Shown: piece by piece, positions 35,201-48,172 of the stretch | Layout of the letters: every line of letters starts with the position of its first letter | Position numbering within the stretch: the first letter of the stretch is position 1 | Origin: Hygrophila difformis | Lineage: Eukaryota; Streptophyta; Magnoliopsida; Lamiales; Acanthaceae | Reading direction: 5' to 3' | Length of the DNA stretch: 64,000 nucleotides | NCBI GenBank assembly: GCA_030278955.1 | Contig: JAOANR010000012.1 | Coordinates: 26,157,977 to 26,221,976, forward strand | Program-made: the position numbers and the translations under genes | The notes under the pieces: model-generated | What the model saw: only the letters and a program-made list of their open reading frames with translations | What the model was told of the DNA's origin: nothing | Database searches by the model: none

Positions 35201-35308
35201 TATTTAGCCGTAGCACTTGTCAATTAAGTTAGCCAAAGGGCGAGCCTGACTGACAAGTGTGGCGGTAACATTCTGAAACCTTATGAGGATGAATTTCGGG
35301 GTGTTACA
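32221..35308 (+). repeat. 5' LTR of the chromovirus
   Basis: TG...CA ends, TATA box TATAAATA at 33232-33239, and a (GATAT)n microsatellite near 34686-34712. Nearly identical to 40968-44055. Confidence 0.92.
33232..33239 (+). promoter_or_regulatory. TATA box of the chromovirus LTR
   Basis: TATAAATA in CCTATAAATAGAGGG; the same sequence is at 41980-41987 in the 3' LTR and, inverted, near 50222-50235 in the solo LTR. Confidence 0.7.
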
Positions 35309-35311
35309 GAG

Positions 35312-35323
35312 TGGTATCAGAGC
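35312..35323 (+). other. Primer binding site of the chromovirus (initiator Met tRNA type)
   Basis: TGGTATCAGAGC, 3 bp after the LTR end, complementary to the 3' end of plant initiator methionine tRNA. Confidence 0.85.
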
Positions 35324-36002
35324 GTATTTTTAAACTCTAAGTATTTGTAAACTGTTAAATATAGAACTGCATGAGCTGATTCTGTCTACGGAGTTTGGTT
35401 TTTAAATATTGCCCGTCAGCCGGTGGCTCTACCAGTCTTTCCTGGGAATCAACTTTGTAGCTCTATATTTTAACTAGTTGGCAAATTACTTAGAAGGCGG
35501 TACCCTCTAATCTTAGCATTTCTTGGTTAAGTTAGCAACAAGGCGAGCTTGACTAAGGGATGCGACAGTTTAACTCCGGTTTATGGATAAAAAGAAAAAG
35601 TCCATTTTGAGAAAGAAATATGCAAAATATTTTTCAAAGGCCCATATGGGCTACGTTAAATTTTGAAACTTTGAAATTATTTTTGGGGTGGGGACATATG
35701 CATTCATGAGCATGCATCATTTTTTATAAAAATTTTTTTAAAAAAAATATATATTGTTATGATATACTAAGTCATTTGACCTTATTATAAGTGCTCTTTT
35801 TAAATTCTCTATCTTGTAATATTCTCTAGATTTATGAAATAAATCTTGTTATTTAATTCCTTCTGGTTAATCTCTGAATAAAGTCATACTCCTAACTTAG
35901 ACATTTCTGCGTTAACTCATCCTTATACTATGACCTAACGAGTTTTAGGACATAATCATCCCTTAGACTTTAACTCACTCTTGCTTAACCATCCTTAGCA
36001 GA
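35324..36002 (+). other. Chromovirus leader
   Basis: Untranslated leader between the primer site and gag; no ORF of note. Confidence 0.6.
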
Positions 36003-36572
36003 ATGGCACCCCGTGCAAGGACTAGAAAAACCCTCCGAAGTGTTAATGCCCTCAACAACATGGAGCCACACCAAAATCCGAACATGACTAACCACGAAGT
36101 GCCAGCAGCACCGGGTGTATCCAATCAACAAGCTGTACCACCTGCACACAACATATATCACCCTGACATCACCAACAATCAGGGCGTTGGACACAACATG
36201 GTACCTCCTAATCAGGGAGCACCCAACAACCAAACCCCTCAGAATCGAAACACGCCAAACTCGCTTGACAATGATCGCCTAAGGATCATTGAGCAAATGC
36301 TCATTGCCTTGGGTCAGGGTCAAATTAATCAAGCCACAGCAGCTGTGCCGCCACCTCAAGCCCAGCTCAATCACCTAGCAGTGGTGAACCAATACAGACC
36401 ACCTCGTTATGATGGGCAGGAGGACCATACTAAATTGGAGGATTGGATAAAAAGTTTCAACAAGCTACTCGAAGCGACTCGTTGCCCAGATGAGCAGAAG
36501 ATTACTGTAGCCTCGTACTTTTTAGGAGGTGATGTAGATGACTTGGCAGTTACAGAAGAGAGAGCTAGATGA
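36003..36572 (+). CDS. Chromovirus gag, N-terminal part, ending at a frame break
   Basis: It opens at ATG 36003 with a Pro/Asn/Gln-rich start and then the gag core ([40 protein letters not shown]). The frame stops at TGA 36570. The continuation of the gag domain ([19 protein letters not shown]) is read in another frame from 36538 on. The break falls in a GAGAGAG run near 36553-36560, which suggests loss of bases by slippage rather than a programmed site. Confidence 0.82.
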   Translation: MAPRARTRKTLRSVNALNNMEPHQNPNMTNHEVPAAPGVSNQQAVPPAHNIYHPDITNNQGVGHNMVPPNQGAPNNQTPQNRNTPNSLDNDRLRIIEQMLIALGQGQINQATAAVPPPQAQLNHLAVVNQYRPPRYDGQEDHTKLEDWIKSFNKLLEATRCPDEQKITVASYFLGGDVDDLAVTEERAR

Positions 36573-39500
36573 TGATGAGGAGTATACATGGGAAAACTTT
36601 ACAGAAGCTCTAAGAGAAAGGTTATACCCGATGAGTACCAAAGCAGCAATGTATGAAGAGTTTCTATCGTTACGACAAGGAGCACAATCTGTACAAGAAT
36701 ACTATGTCAGATTCAAGGAGTTAGTCAGATTTGCTCCTAAGTTAGTCTCCACCGATGCCGAGAAGGCACAGAAGTTCGAAATGGGATTAAACCTCTCCAT
36801 TAGAGAAGTGGTGACTGGAGTTCAGTATCCTACCCTCCAAGCGATCTACGATCGAGCTGTCGCAGTTTCTCGTGTACAACAGATGAAGAGAAAAGCCGGG
36901 GAGTCTAGCCGCGGGTTCCAAGGACAGGACAAGAGGATTCGGGACAACCGAGGAAGCAGCAACAACAACAACCACCTCAACAACAATAAAGGCAATATTC
37001 GAGGTGGGCAGAATCGACCCGTCCAGGGAAACAAAGGAGGGGGCAACAATGGTACTAGAAACCATGAAGGGTACATACCACAATGCCCAAAATGCAACAA
37101 GCCCCACTTGGCTAGGGGATGCCCCAAGCCGGGTACATGTTATAGATGTGGCCGAGAAGGTCATATGAGGAAGGAGTGTAAGACCCGCATTGAAAATATT
37201 ACAAAAAGAGATGACCTTATCAATATCCCCACTCAGCCAAATAATCAGGATGTGCGAAACGGAAATAATCAAGGACAGAGGCCTCAACAAAATAGAAACC
37301 AACAAGGGAACCATGGAGCACCTATAGGGCGGCTCAATGTTATTAATCAGGCAGATCTTTCAACTCAAGGGGATGTGATAACAGGTACATTTACGGCTTT
37401 AAGTGTGCCTGTTAAGGTTTTATTCGATTCTGGAGCAAGTTGTTCGTTTATCTCTTCTAGAATCTTGCCTGAATTAGAGATGCCAAAACCTAAAATGATT
37501 AACATAGGAATTCAGTTGCCTTCGGGAAAAATTGCATCGTGCACCAAACGATACGATGGGATTCCTATAGTCATTAAGAACCTTGAGTTCTATGCAAACT
37601 TAGTAGAATTTGACCTTAAAGATTTTGATATTATATTGGGAATGGATTGGCTTACCCAATATAAAGCTGTAATTGAGTGTCAGAAACACAAAATTACACT
37701 GTCTAAGACGAGAGGCAAAAAGGTCAACTACTATGTCCAACTCCCCAAACGTAAGACTAAGGTAGTAAATGCCTTAAAATTTTATAGTCTTATGCAGAAA
37801 GGATATATGCTTTATGCATGCTATATCCATAACCTCAAGTTAAAGGAGAATAAAATTGATGACATTCCAGTAGTGAGGGAGTATCCAGATGTATTCCCAG
37901 AAGAAATTCCTGGAATGCCTCCAGAACGTGAAGTCGAGTTTACAATCGATCTACTTCCCGGAACAGAACCTGTATCAAAAGCTCCTAATCGCATGGCAAC
38001 CCTAGAAATGAATGAACTCAAGGAGCAACTTGAGGAATTATTACAAAAGGGGTATATACGACCTAGCACGTCGCCGTGGGGAGCACCAGTCTTATTCGTC
38101 AAGAAGAAAGATGGAGGGTTACGTCTTTGTATCGATTATAGAGGTTTAAATCAGGTAACGGTTAAAAACAAATACCCGTTACCTAGGATTGAGGACCTTT
38201 TCGATCAACTTAAAGGTGCAACGGTATTCTCCAAGATAGATTTGCGATCCGGTTATCATCAACTGCGAATCGCTGAAAAGGATATTCCGAAAACTGCTTT
38301 CAGGACACGTTATGGACATTACGAATTTACAGTGATGTCCTTTGGGCTAACAAATGCCCCAGCAGTATTCATGAATCTCATGAATGATGTGTTTCGAGAA
38401 TTGTTAGATCAATGTGTAGTCATTTTCATCGACGACATCTTGATCTATTCAAAGAGCAATGAAGAACATGAGCAACACTTGCATCAGGTGCTAGAGACAT
38501 TAAGGAAACACCAACTCTATGCCAAGTTGTCCAAGTGTGACTTTTGGCTAGAAAAAGTAGGATTTTTAGGCCACGGTGTATCAGCTGATGGAGTTTCTGT
38601 TGACCCAGCAAAAATATCAGCAATCACCGAGTGGCCTACGCCTACTAATCAAACAGAAGTGAGAAGTTTTCTTGGACTGGCTGGATATTACAGGAGGTTC
38701 GTCAAGGACTTTTCCAAAGTTGCACGACCTCTGACTCAACTTTTGAAGAAAGGCTTGAAGTATGAATGGACAGAAAAGTGTGAATCATCATTTCAAGAGT
38801 TAAAGAAACGCCTCACAACAGCACCAATTTTAACATTGCCAACAGAGAATGGAGATTTTGAAGTGTATAGTGACGCTTCAAAAGAGGGGCTAGGGTGTGT
38901 TTTAATGCAACAACAACAAGTCATTGCATATGCATCACGACAATTGAAGCCTCATGAGGAGAATTATCCGACGCACGACCTAGAATTAGCAGCGGTAGTG
39001 TTCGCATTAAAGATTTGGCGACACTACTTGTACGGACGAACTTGTCGGATATTCACCGACCACAAGAGCCTTAAGTACATATTTACTCAGAAGGAGTTAA
39101 ACATGAGGCAACGCAGATGGTTAGAGTTGATCAAGGATTATGATTTGGACATCGCCTACCATGAAGGGAAAGCTAATGTGGTCGCAGATGCGTTGAGCTG
39201 CAAGACTCGACACGTGGCAAATACTCTTATCTTACCTTCGAAACTGTATATGGACTTGGTCAAGGTAGATACGGAGCTAGTCCATTATGGAACTGTGGAA
39301 AATGTCATTAATGCTATGACCATTGAATCTACGGTATTTGATGAAATACGCAGTGCTCAACCAGGCGACATAAAGCTTGAAAGGATCAAGAAGAAGGTTG
39401 CTGAAGGAAAAGCAATTGGTTTTGCAATCCATGAGGATGGAAGCATTCGCTTCAAAGGAAGATGGTGCGTACCGCATAAATGCGTAGAGCTAAAACGAAG

Positions 39501-40791
39501 ATTAATGGAAGAAGGCCACAACACCCCATATTCAGTACATCCAGGGGGTGATAAGCTTTATAAGGATTTAAAGAAGGTTTATTGGTGGCCAAGGATGAAG
39601 AATGAGGTTGTTGAGTTTGTGGCTAGATGTTTAACCTGCCAAAAGGTTAAAGCAGTACGTCAGAAGCCCTTAGGACTCATGAAACCATTGGAAATCCCGA
39701 GTTGGAAATGGGATAGTATATCAATGGATTTTGTTTCAGGACTACCACGATCACCAAAAGGAATGAATAAAATTTGGGTAATTGTTGATAGATTGACAAA
39801 GATTGCGATCTTCATACCAATGAAGGATACATGGTCTATGGATCAATTAGCAAGAGCATATATCAATAACGTGGTTCGACGACATGGAGTACCACATGAT
39901 ATAATCTCTGATAGAGACAGCAGATTTGTCTCTCATTTTTGGACCAAGCTGCAAGAAGCTCTTGGTACCCAAATTAAAATGAGCACCGCTTTTCACCCGA
40001 TGACGGATGGACAAACAGAAAGGACAATCCAAACACTGGAGGACATGCTGAGAGCATGCGTTCTTGAATTTAAAGGAAGTTGGGAAAGGCATCTACCTTT
40101 GATAGAGTTCTCTTACAATAACAACTATCATGCTAGTATAGGTATGGCACCGTTTGAGGCACTCTATGGACGCAAGTGCCGAAGCCCATTATGTTGGGAA
40201 AAATGTGATAATTCTATTGTGGTTGGGCCGCAACTCATTGAAGACATGACCCAAAAGATCAAGATGATCCAAGGGAAAATGAAGGCAGCACAAGATCGAC
40301 AGAAAAGTTATGCCGATGTTAGGCGACAAGACCTAGAATTTCAAGTTGGAGATAAGGTTATGCTGAAAATATCACCTATGAAAGGAGTGATGCGTTTTGG
40401 AAAGCGAGGAAAGTTAAGTCCTCAATATATTGGACCGTATGACATTCTGGAACGAGTCGGAACCCTGGCATACAGACTAGCCCTACCGCCACAACTATCT
40501 CGAGTGCACAATGTGTTCCATGTTTCACAGTTAAAGAAATATGTGCGTGACCCAACCCATGTACTTCAACAGGAAGTAATTGAACTCAAAGAAGATCTAA
40601 CTTATGAAGAGTATCCAATCCAAATACTCGATATCAAAGAAAGAACGACAAGGAACAAGACCACCCGGATTGTTAAAGTACTTTGGTCCAATCATGGTAC
40701 GGAAGAAGCAACATGGGAACTAGAGGATAATATGAAGCAACGCTACCCCAATCTCTTTTTAAACGACCAAATAACAGTTATGGGGACATAA
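36538..40791 (+). CDS. Chromovirus gag C-terminus and pol polyprotein with chromodomain
   Basis: 1417 residues without a stop. Order: end of gag; CCHC knuckle [14 protein letters not shown] (about 201-214); protease FDSGAS (about 296); reverse transcriptase with [10 protein letters not shown] (about 628-637); RNase H with [12 protein letters not shown] (about 776) and DHKSLKYIF; integrase zinc region ending CLTCQKVK (about 1040); catalytic core [24 protein letters not shown] (D, D, E); and a C-terminal chromodomain-like part ([10 protein letters not shown]...[16 protein letters not shown], about 1358-1405). All catalytic residues look intact. The ATG at 36538 is only the first one after the frame break; the natural product is a gag-pol fusion starting at 36003. 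A chromodomain usually steers integration toward marked chromatin. Confidence 0.9.
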   Translation: MTWQLQKRELDDDEEYTWENFTEALRERLYPMSTKAAMYEEFLSLRQGAQSVQEYYVRFKELVRFAPKLVSTDAEKAQKFEMGLNLSIREVVTGVQYPTLQAIYDRAVAVSRVQQMKRKAGESSRGFQGQDKRIRDNRGSSNNNNHLNNNKGNIRGGQNRPVQGNKGGGNNGTRNHEGYIPQCPKCNKPHLARGCPKPGTCYRCGREGHMRKECKTRIENITKRDDLINIPTQPNNQDVRNGNNQGQRPQQNRNQQGNHGAPIGRLNVINQADLSTQGDVITGTFTALSVPVKVLFDSGASCSFISSRILPELEMPKPKMINIGIQLPSGKIASCTKRYDGIPIVIKNLEFYANLVEFDLKDFDIILGMDWLTQYKAVIECQKHKITLSKTRGKKVNYYVQLPKRKTKVVNALKFYSLMQKGYMLYACYIHNLKLKENKIDDIPVVREYPDVFPEEIPGMPPEREVEFTIDLLPGTEPVSKAPNRMATLEMNELKEQLEELLQKGYIRPSTSPWGAPVLFVKKKDGGLRLCIDYRGLNQVTVKNKYPLPRIEDLFDQLKGATVFSKIDLRSGYHQLRIAEKDIPKTAFRTRYGHYEFTVMSFGLTNAPAVFMNLMNDVFRELLDQCVVIFIDDILIYSKSNEEHEQHLHQVLETLRKHQLYAKLSKCDFWLEKVGFLGHGVSADGVSVDPAKISAITEWPTPTNQTEVRSFLGLAGYYRRFVKDFSKVARPLTQLLKKGLKYEWTEKCESSFQELKKRLTTAPILTLPTENGDFEVYSDASKEGLGCVLMQQQQVIAYASRQLKPHEENYPTHDLELAAVVFALKIWRHYLYGRTCRIFTDHKSLKYIFTQKELNMRQRRWLELIKDYDLDIAYHEGKANVVADALSCKTRHVANTLILPSKLYMDLVKVDTELVHYGTVENVINAMTIESTVFDEIRSAQPGDIKLERIKKKVAEGKAIGFAIHEDGSIRFKGRWCVPHKCVELKRRLMEEGHNTPYSVHPGGDKLYKDLKKVYWWPRMKNEVVEFVARCLTCQKVKAVRQKPLGLMKPLEIPSWKWDSISMDFVSGLPRSPKGMNKIWVIVDRLTKIAIFIPMKDTWSMDQLARAYINNVVRRHGVPHDIISDRDSRFVSHFWTKLQEALGTQIKMSTAFHPMTDGQTERTIQTLEDMLRACVLEFKGSWERHLPLIEFSYNNNYHASIGMAPFEALYGRKCRSPLCWEKCDNSIVVGPQLIEDMTQKIKMIQGKMKAAQDRQKSYADVRRQDLEFQVGDKVMLKISPMKGVMRFGKRGKLSPQYIGPYDILERVGTLAYRLALPPQLSRVHNVFHVSQLKKYVRDPTHVLQQEVIELKEDLTYEEYPIQILDIKERTTRNKTTRIVKVLWSNHGTEEATWELEDNMKQRYPNLFLNDQITVMGT

Positions 40792-40967
40792 CTGTAGGCT
40801 TAAGGGGAGGAGGATGTAACCACCCGACACAATCTTGATAGGGTATGTTCAAAATCTCCTATTTTTTTCTTTTCCATTAACTTTTATCTTATATTCCGCA
40901 TATTAGATTGCCATAGTATTTTTCATTAAAACTTCGAGGACGAAGTTGATTCTTAAGGAGGGTGGAT
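40792..40967 (+). other. Chromovirus 3' end with polypurine tract
   Basis: Short untranslated part. The purine-rich AAGGAGGGTGGA stands just before the 3' LTR and is the likely polypurine tract. Confidence 0.7.
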
Positions 40968-43900
40968 TGTAATACCATAGAAATTACCCGAAATAATTGT
41001 AATTCACTAAAGAGACTTTTATTAAATATTTAATCACTTGCTTAAAGAATTAGTATATTGTTTTTTTTTCTACAAAACAACACTTGAAAAACTATATATG
41101 TAAATTTGTCTTTTCCAAAAGAAATATGAATTTCAATATCAAGGGTAATAGAATTATATAGTTTTTAAATCTATTGTTTAAATTATATATATAAGTTTTT
41201 ATATATATACACATTGGTCTTGAAAATTTTTATGAGGATAGTATGTGAATATTTTAAGTACTTTGGTATTCATTATGGAATAAATTTTTATAAAAATAAA
41301 AGTATGAGTTTTTATGTGAATCTATGAGAATTAACTTTTATATATAAGAAAATATATTCATAGATTATAATTTTTATTTGATGATGACATGAAGACTTTG
41401 TGGTTTGAGTATTGTTATGAATAAAATAAAACCATGCAAGTATATTATTATTATCTTTTTGAAAGCACATTAATATAAATACAATACTTGAAATAAATAA
41501 ATAAATATTATATTATCATATCCAACTCATTGAGTATAAATGCATGCCACTAAATAATGGCAAGAATAATGATTTTTCTAGACAAGCTAATACTTCAATC
41601 ATTTTCATGATACACTACTTACACAAATATAAGGTTAAAAAACAATTGCAAGAAATTTTCTTCCTAAACAAATAGATGAAAAATCAACATGATTAACAAG
41701 TGTCTTGGATGAATGGCTAGCAAAGAAAGGTGATCAATTATCTCTTGAACCCACCAAGATTAATAGCCTCCATAATAGGCAAACCATTATGTTAATAGAC
41801 AACATGATGGACAAAATTAATAGCCTCCCAAATTAATAGCCTCTTTGTTAGGCTATAAGGACCAAATGAGTGGATACAAATACTCTAACCATTATTGCTC
41901 AAGACACACTTAATTGGATGATTGGTGAGGTTGTAATCACTCTCACAATGTGTCATGTTCAATTGTTCAAATCTTAGCCTATAAATAGAGGGAGTTTCTA
42001 GCCTTCAAACACACCAATCTCATCCATCTCATTAGCCAAATTCACTACCCATTTTATTCTTCAAAGTTCTCCCACATAGTGAGCATATCTTAAGGATTGT
42101 GGAGTCTTGTAGGCTTGGCAACCTTCATCATTCTAAGAGTTCTAATTCTTCTCAACACTTGGTTAGTAAGATATCATCCTTGAAACTTGTATCTTAGAGA
42201 TCTAAATCTTTTATTTTTATACTATAAATTGATTTCCCTCTATTTGTCGAATTTCAGCGAAACCCGTAATTTGTGGTGCGAATCTTGTGTTATAACGGCC
42301 ATTATCTTTGAATCTCCTTGGTCTTATACATCTATTCTGTAAGTTAACACTCTCTCTTTAAGTTTGGAGATCCTCATCCATGTTTTAAGAATACAAAATT
42401 AGAATTCCCTCATTATACCAAAATCTGTCCGTTTTTCGTTTACGTAATGATCCATCTTTTTAAAATATTTTGGTTCATTATACCTCAAAGGTTCCTTCAT
42501 AAAACTTGTTCCTTATTGAGTTGAGTATATTTCTGGAAACTTTTATAATTTTTAGAACTCATATGAAAAAGTTATGGGATCCGCTTTATCGAAAGGTCGA
42601 AATCTCTTTTTGTTGAAATCTAAGAAATGATAGTGTTTCTGAAATCCTCATTTTTGAAGGTCTTAAGTGTTTCAAACCTAAATGGTTTATTCATGAAAAA
42701 TATTTATCTATATGTTATCTACCTTGTAGTAAAATTTTAGAATTTTTGGTCGCAAATTACTATTTTTAAAACCTGTTGAAAATTATAGAGTCACCATTGA
42801 ATTTCTGACAGAATACATGTTCTGAAAAGAACTCAATTTTTGAACTATTTCCATACCTTATTTTGAAAAGTGTAAAACATGAAACTTGTTCAACTATGTG
42901 TTGAGTAACTACAGTTTAAATTTCAAAGCAATCGCCTTTCATATGAATTTTTAAACTGACTTGGCGTAAACTGCGACATTGGACTTGATATTTGGTCCAA
43001 ATGAGAAATTGTTGGATTTTGAGATCCATGAAATGATATTTTCATATATATGAGATATTGATATGGGAGTTAAATGTTGAAATGATATTTGGCATTATTG
43101 AATGCCATTGTTATGAGGTTACTCCCGTGAAATTGTTGAAAACTCTTTTAAAGAGGATATTATGTGGAAAAATTGTGAAAAACTCTTTTAAATCCATTGT
43201 GCACTATTAACTTGAGTAAGATGCCATACTTGATAGAGGGCTAATGCACTAGGGATGTGTCTTGCGGGGCCTCCCCCTCTAAATATGCCAAGACGGCATT
43301 GTTGATAAATTGTGCCAAAACGGCGTTGTTGCATGTATGAGTCTATACTCTTGGGTGTATCCGTGATGGGTTACCCAAGGCTCCGGAGTGTGTCTGTATA
43401 TGAGTCCGCTGCATGCTGATCATGACTTATGATCGATATGATATGATATGATATGATATGATATATGGAAAATGGTGTCCTCTTGTGCATAGTTGCTACA
43501 ATGGTAAGAATGAAAGTTATTTATTTTGTTAAAGGTAATGTGTGTGATCCTTTTTAAAAGAAAAAGTGAAAATTATTTTTTTTAAATGAGTGTCAACCAT
43601 TATTTTAAAATCCACTTCTTAAAGTGGAGCGGGTTGACTTACTCAGTACAATTGTACTGATAAAAAGTTGTTGTGTTATCTTTTTACAGATATTGGAGCT
43701 GACATGTGAACTGCATCTCATGACATGAGCATTTGAGGATGGGATTACCTTTCATCAAAAAGATTGTTGCTTTAAGGAACCACGTACTTTTAATTATTAA
43801 TGTCTTATATATTGCCTTTAGTTTATGCTTCCGCGTGAGAAAGAACAATGGCTTTGGTATTAAGTACTTTAAATTTTCTTGTGACTATATTTTATAAAAT

Positions 43901-44055
43901 TGGCAATAATTTTTAAAGTCCATATTACAAAAATTTATATGTGAAGATATTTAGCCGTAGCACTTGTCAATTAAGTTAGCCAAAGGGCGAGCCTGACTGA
44001 CAAGTGTGGCGGTAACATTCTGAAACCTTATGAGGATGAATTTCGGGGTGTTACA
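40968..44055 (+). repeat. 3' LTR of the chromovirus
   Basis: Same length (3088 bp) as the 5' LTR. Scattered single-base differences are seen, for example at the T run near 41063, in the Ala/Thr-like stretch near 42568-42592, and near 43555. Confidence 0.92.
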
Positions 44056-44060
44056 CAGAC

Positions 44061-47000
44061 TTAAACAAAAACTTGTCCTACGACGCTAGACCTACGACGC
44101 TATTCTAGGATAGTGTCGTAATTTTTGTCTAGAGTCGTAGGACCCCAAAACACATCCATCTTCACGAAAACCCACCTACGACGCTATGCCCACGACGCTG
44201 TCCTAGGATAGCGTCGTATTTTAGTGCATAATGTCGTAACCTCCCATTTTATCAAACCTTCAGAAAATTCCACCTACGACGCTACACCAACGACGCTGTC
44301 CTAGGATAGCATCGTAATTTAGAGTATAGCGTCGTAGTTCGTTACTTTTTCACAAACCATCTCTTCTTACTACGTCGCTACGCCCTACGATGTAAATCAT
44401 GTTTAACGTCGTAGGACACGCTTAGCGTCGTAGTCCCCCATTTCTATACTGCCATGCACGACGCCAACACTACGACGTAACACATTGTATAGCGTCGTAA
44501 TCATGTTTAGCGTCGTACATAACCCTTTAAAACCCAAAATTTTCATCTCTTTTACCAATCCATAACGACGCTAACCTGACGACGCTATCCTAGGATAGCG
44601 TCGTAACATCCGTCTAGCGTCGTAATTGGCAATTTTTGCCTATTTTCCATTTTCTGCACCTTCTTCATTAATTAATTGAACCCTGAAGTCAGTAATTAAT
44701 GATTATGATTAGCAATGATTAAGATCAATGATTATCTTGATTAAAGGATCTTTGTTCAATTCTCTCTAAAATATTTTTCTATAAACAAAACTTAATGCCT
44801 TAAGCAGATACTCCGGACTATAATTAATTATGGTATGAAGGATTATTTAAGTCATTAATCATGGATTAGTTCCATAACCTTGCATGAGAAACCAATGTCT
44901 TTCATGCAAGGCATTCTCTTGTAATTTTCTTTTTTGTCTTTCTTGTGATGTGTGAATGAACAGTAAAAGATATCACAGAATAATGTCGGTGAACGGTCCC
45001 TTCACCGGGAAATGAAGTAGCCCGTAGTCTGTATATTGATTGCTGTTTGTTATTTTGCATGGTTTGGATAATAGTTAAAGAGGTCAGGCGAACGGTCCCC
45101 TCACCGGGAAATGAAGTAGCCACTCGGTTAACTGTTATTCAAATACAATTTTATTTTCTTTATCTTAATTTCTAAACCCAAATTCTGATCTGTAATATAA
45201 GTCAGTCAATATCTGTCAATATTAGCTGATGAGCATTACAGAGAGGAAACATGTAGGTTTTTATCTGAATTCACAGATAGTGGAGGCCCAACTGGTAGCG
45301 ACACTACCATTATAGGGTTTTTGCTGTCTAAATTCATTCCATCAGAATAGTTGGGAAATTGGACAGCAGATGTTTGCAGTCCACCTAATTATTCTGCCAC
45401 CACTTTTAGCCCCACGGCTGATTCATATCTGTGTCTCGCATTCTGTCTAGACCCACCACTATATTTTGGGTCAATTAAGTTTACGCTTCCATATATCTTT
45501 ATGCATGATATTATTATGTAATTATTGTGGTCTATAGTATTTTGGGATCCTCCCCTTGGACAGTAGAAGTCTAGATTTAAAGAGATACATCATATTAAAT
45601 TTCCAACAAAAATTCATTTATGAAATCCAGATCTAAGTAAGGAATAAATTCCTCAGTTATGACTAGTTCATATTCGATCAGGGATTGATTTTGGGGAATT
45701 AGAAGCAGAGTCAGCAATTAGGTCTCTTCTAGACTGAAAGGGTCTGTGTTCTTATTGAGAGTCTAGTACCTGTTTAGGGAATGATTTTCATATTTATTAT
45801 TTTCCAAAATTGCTGTGTATTGGGAACCTAATCTTAACTAGCACACCGAGATGAGATCTACTTGGATTCAAATACAGTGTGTTGGATAATTTTAGAGGAA
45901 CAATATATAGGCCTTGGTTACTTTCTAAAGATAGGGTTGAGTTTCTTTCAACTGCTATCCTCTTATGCCAAAGCCTATTCTTGAGTCTTGAGCGAGTGCA
46001 TCCGGAACGAACTAACCCATTGGTTCGTTTCATTAGTTTGTATCTCATAATCACCCGAAAGGAAGTGAACACCGCGAGCGGTTCACGGAGATCCGAGAAT
46101 TCTTGATCCATGCTCGGTCATTCTGACTCGGGGCTTTCTTTTACTACCAGTACGAAGCTTTTGAAACTCCCGAGTGATAGGATTTTAAATGCTTTCTTTA
46201 CTGCTTTCTTTTAATCGCTTTCGTAGAGGTCACTCGGATGTGTCACTAGATCTTCTAACTGCTACTAGGACTGAGAGTTAAGGGATAGTTCAGGCTTATT
46301 TCTAGACTTTGGGTGTGACATGGGGGAATGATAGCAGTACTTGACATCTCAATAAATGATTTGTCGGGTGTTGCTCATCCACCACAGATGAAATAACATA
46401 CCCTGGCCGGGGCAGTTATGAATCTGTGGTATCTTAGAATTTGCGATCTTAAGAACGTGTAAACTCATACTGTAAGTACCTGTCTGTTAAAGGGAACGTA
46501 GTATTGAGAGCATGAGAACTAGCTATCTGACAGGATTATCCCAAACAAAGATCTGTGTATAAAAATGGAAGTTTAAATATGCTTTATCCAAATCTTGTCC
46601 AAATTTTATTCTTTTCTCCCTGTCCTGTCTGTCATCTTTATGATTCAGCTTCATAGTCAGTATAGCATAGATTTACTGTTTTCATAGCATAATCTTTACT
46701 GCTTCCTCAGATGAGTTCGTCTGCCTTCTAGATTTAATTCATGTGTGCTTTGTATATTTAATTGCTTTCATAGCTTAGTTTACATTCAGTCATGTAGTTG
46801 TTAGTCCAACTTCAAAACTGATTTGAGCAATACGAGTGGAAAATCTAGTAAAACGGCGTGGGACCTGCTTCCATCGCACATCCTCCAGTGAACAATCCGG
46901 TCTTACTATAAATTACTGCAATTTTTGACACCGTGCGCTTTCGGGCCACAGTTTCCTACATGAGTATATAAAAACGTGACAACCTATAAATATATCCCTA

Positions 47001-47102
47001 ATCCCAACTCCATCTTCATAATTGAGTTCTTTTAATAAAATTAAACCGGGATTATTATTTTTCAGAAAATACTCATATAATGGGAAATTGTCAAAAGTTT
47101 CA
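44061..47102 (+). repeat. 3' LTR of the Athila-type element, right part
   Basis: Continues the LTR after the chromovirus. 44835-47102 aligns with 17933-20199 of the 5' LTR. The first 0.56 kb holds six four-site modules. It ends AAAAGTTTCA followed by the target duplicate CTAGA. Confidence 0.88.
44079..44624 (+). repeat. Array of six four-site modules, about 100-bp period
   Basis: Modules start at 44079, 44177, 44275, 44371, 44457 and 44564, each 61-62 bp long. Site offsets are 0, 14-15, 32-33 and 51-52 in all six, in the order forward, forward, inverted, inverted. The gap between the second and third site often reads TCCTAGGA; in the last module (44579-44604) this makes a perfect 26-bp palindrome. 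Sequence between modules is unrelated, so the spacing of the sites, not the whole unit, is what is kept. Confidence 0.88.
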
Positions 47103-48172
47103 CTAGAACCATCAAAGGGGAAGCTTTCTCATATTTTCAAGCTCTTTTTAACAAGAAGGATGAGATTATTTTCAAGGTGGGAGGGTTAGGGCTGTCCTCG
47201 GTAGGAGAGGTGGAGAGAGCCTGGATGGTTAGGAGTTTCGAAGAAGAAGAGGTTCGTGCGGTTATTTGGGAGTGCGATGGCAATAAAGCTCCGGGTCCGG
47301 ATGGCTTCAACTTAGATTTCTTTAAGAGATATTGGGTAGTAGTTAAAGATGAAGTTATGGAAGTATTTAGGGGATTGGAGGCGTCAGGGTCCTGCCAAGA
47401 GGGATTGGAAGCTCTTTCATTTCGTTGATTCCCAAAGTTGACAATCCTATGACTTTTGGAGAGTTTAGACCTATATCATTGGTGGGTAGTGTCTACAAAA
47501 TTGTGGCGGAAGTACTACCTTGTAGACTAAAGGAGGTCTTAGGTGGTGTAGTTGGGAATTCTCAAATGGCCTTCGTCAAGGGGAGGCAAATTTTGGATGG
47601 GTGTTGGTGGCCGCGGAAATCATTAATTCTACTCAAGTGGCTGGGCGTAGGGGATTTGTGATTAAGATTGACTTCGCGAAGACATACGATAATGTGTCGT
47701 GGGAAACACTTTATAGAGTTCTCATTTCCCAAGGAGATGAATTTTGATGATATATGGATCACATGGATGAAGTCTGCGGTAGGGTCGGCAGAGGATGTTG
47801 TGCTTATAAATGGGTCTCCAACTAATTTTTTAAAATGCAAAAGGGGCTCAGACAAGGGGATCCTCTCTCGCCCTATCTCTTTGTTTTGGTGGTCGAAGTT
47901 CTAAATAAGCTATTGAACCAGGCGGTAGGTTTGGGACTGCTGAAAGGCTTGCCAGCTTCTAATGGTGGTCCAACGATATCTCACTTGCAATATGCGGATG
48001 ACACGGTGGTGTTTTGCGAAGGCAATCTCCAACAAGTTATTCATATAAAAAGAATTCTGAGATGTTTCAATTTAGTAACTGGGTTGAGTATCAACTATGG
48101 GAAAAGTTTGCTATATGGGATAAATTGTTCTAGGGCACTTGAGGAGGAGGCTGCGGTTTTGTTGGGGTGTGC
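47103..48172 (+). pseudogene. LINE reverse transcriptase, first part
   Basis: Continues the founder LINE after the Athila-type element. Readable pieces are FQALFNKKDEI, CDGNKAPGPDGFNLDFFKRYW, FRPISLVGSVYKIVAEVL, NSQMAFVKGRQILDG, KGLRQGDPLSPYLFVLVVE and LQYADDTVVFCEGN (active site YADD kept). Several frameshifts break the frame (near 47428, 47590-47700 and 47830). It is cut at 48172 by a solo LTR. Confidence 0.85.

Larger units (their letters stand above)
32221..44055 (+). mobile_element. Tekay/Del-like chromovirus (Ty3/gypsy), near-complete and young
   Basis: Two 3088-bp LTRs (32221-35308, 40968-44055) begin TGTAATACC and end GGTGTTACA. The target duplication is CAGAC (32216-32220, 44056-44060). 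Internal parts are a PBS, gag, a pol with integrase that ends in a chromodomain, and a purine tract. By eye the LTRs differ at about 11 bases plus two single-base length changes in T runs, about 0.4 percent. Long LTRs, the chromodomain and the Met-tRNA primer site fit the Tekay/Del group. One frame break in gag is the only coding defect seen. Confidence 0.9.
17558..47102 (+). mobile_element. Athila-type Ty3/gypsy retrotransposon (interrupted)
   Basis: The element starts TGATAATGG and ends AAAAGTTTCA, with a 5-bp target duplication CTAGA (17553-17557, 47103-47107). It has a 2642-bp 5' LTR, a PBS, decayed gag-pro-RT-RH-IN, an extra region after integrase with an F-box-like gene, and a 3' LTR of about 4.37 kb split by a chromovirus (32221-44055). 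PBS type, gag sequence, the FMDDF variant of the RT active site and the long post-integrase region fit the Athila lineage. The LTRs differ at about 55 sites in about 2.6 kb by eye, so the insertion is older than the chromovirus in it. Confidence 0.88.

Noticed and set aside
36787..37314. Minus-strand ORF of 175 codons opposite chromovirus gag
   Set aside because: Opposite an established gag/CCHC region; composition follows from the reverse reading of that frame.
44079..44624. Module array as a CRISPR array
   Set aside because: Repeats are 10 bp, inverted within each unit, lie in a plant LTR, and there are no cas genes; spacing inside units, not spacer uniformity, is the signal.
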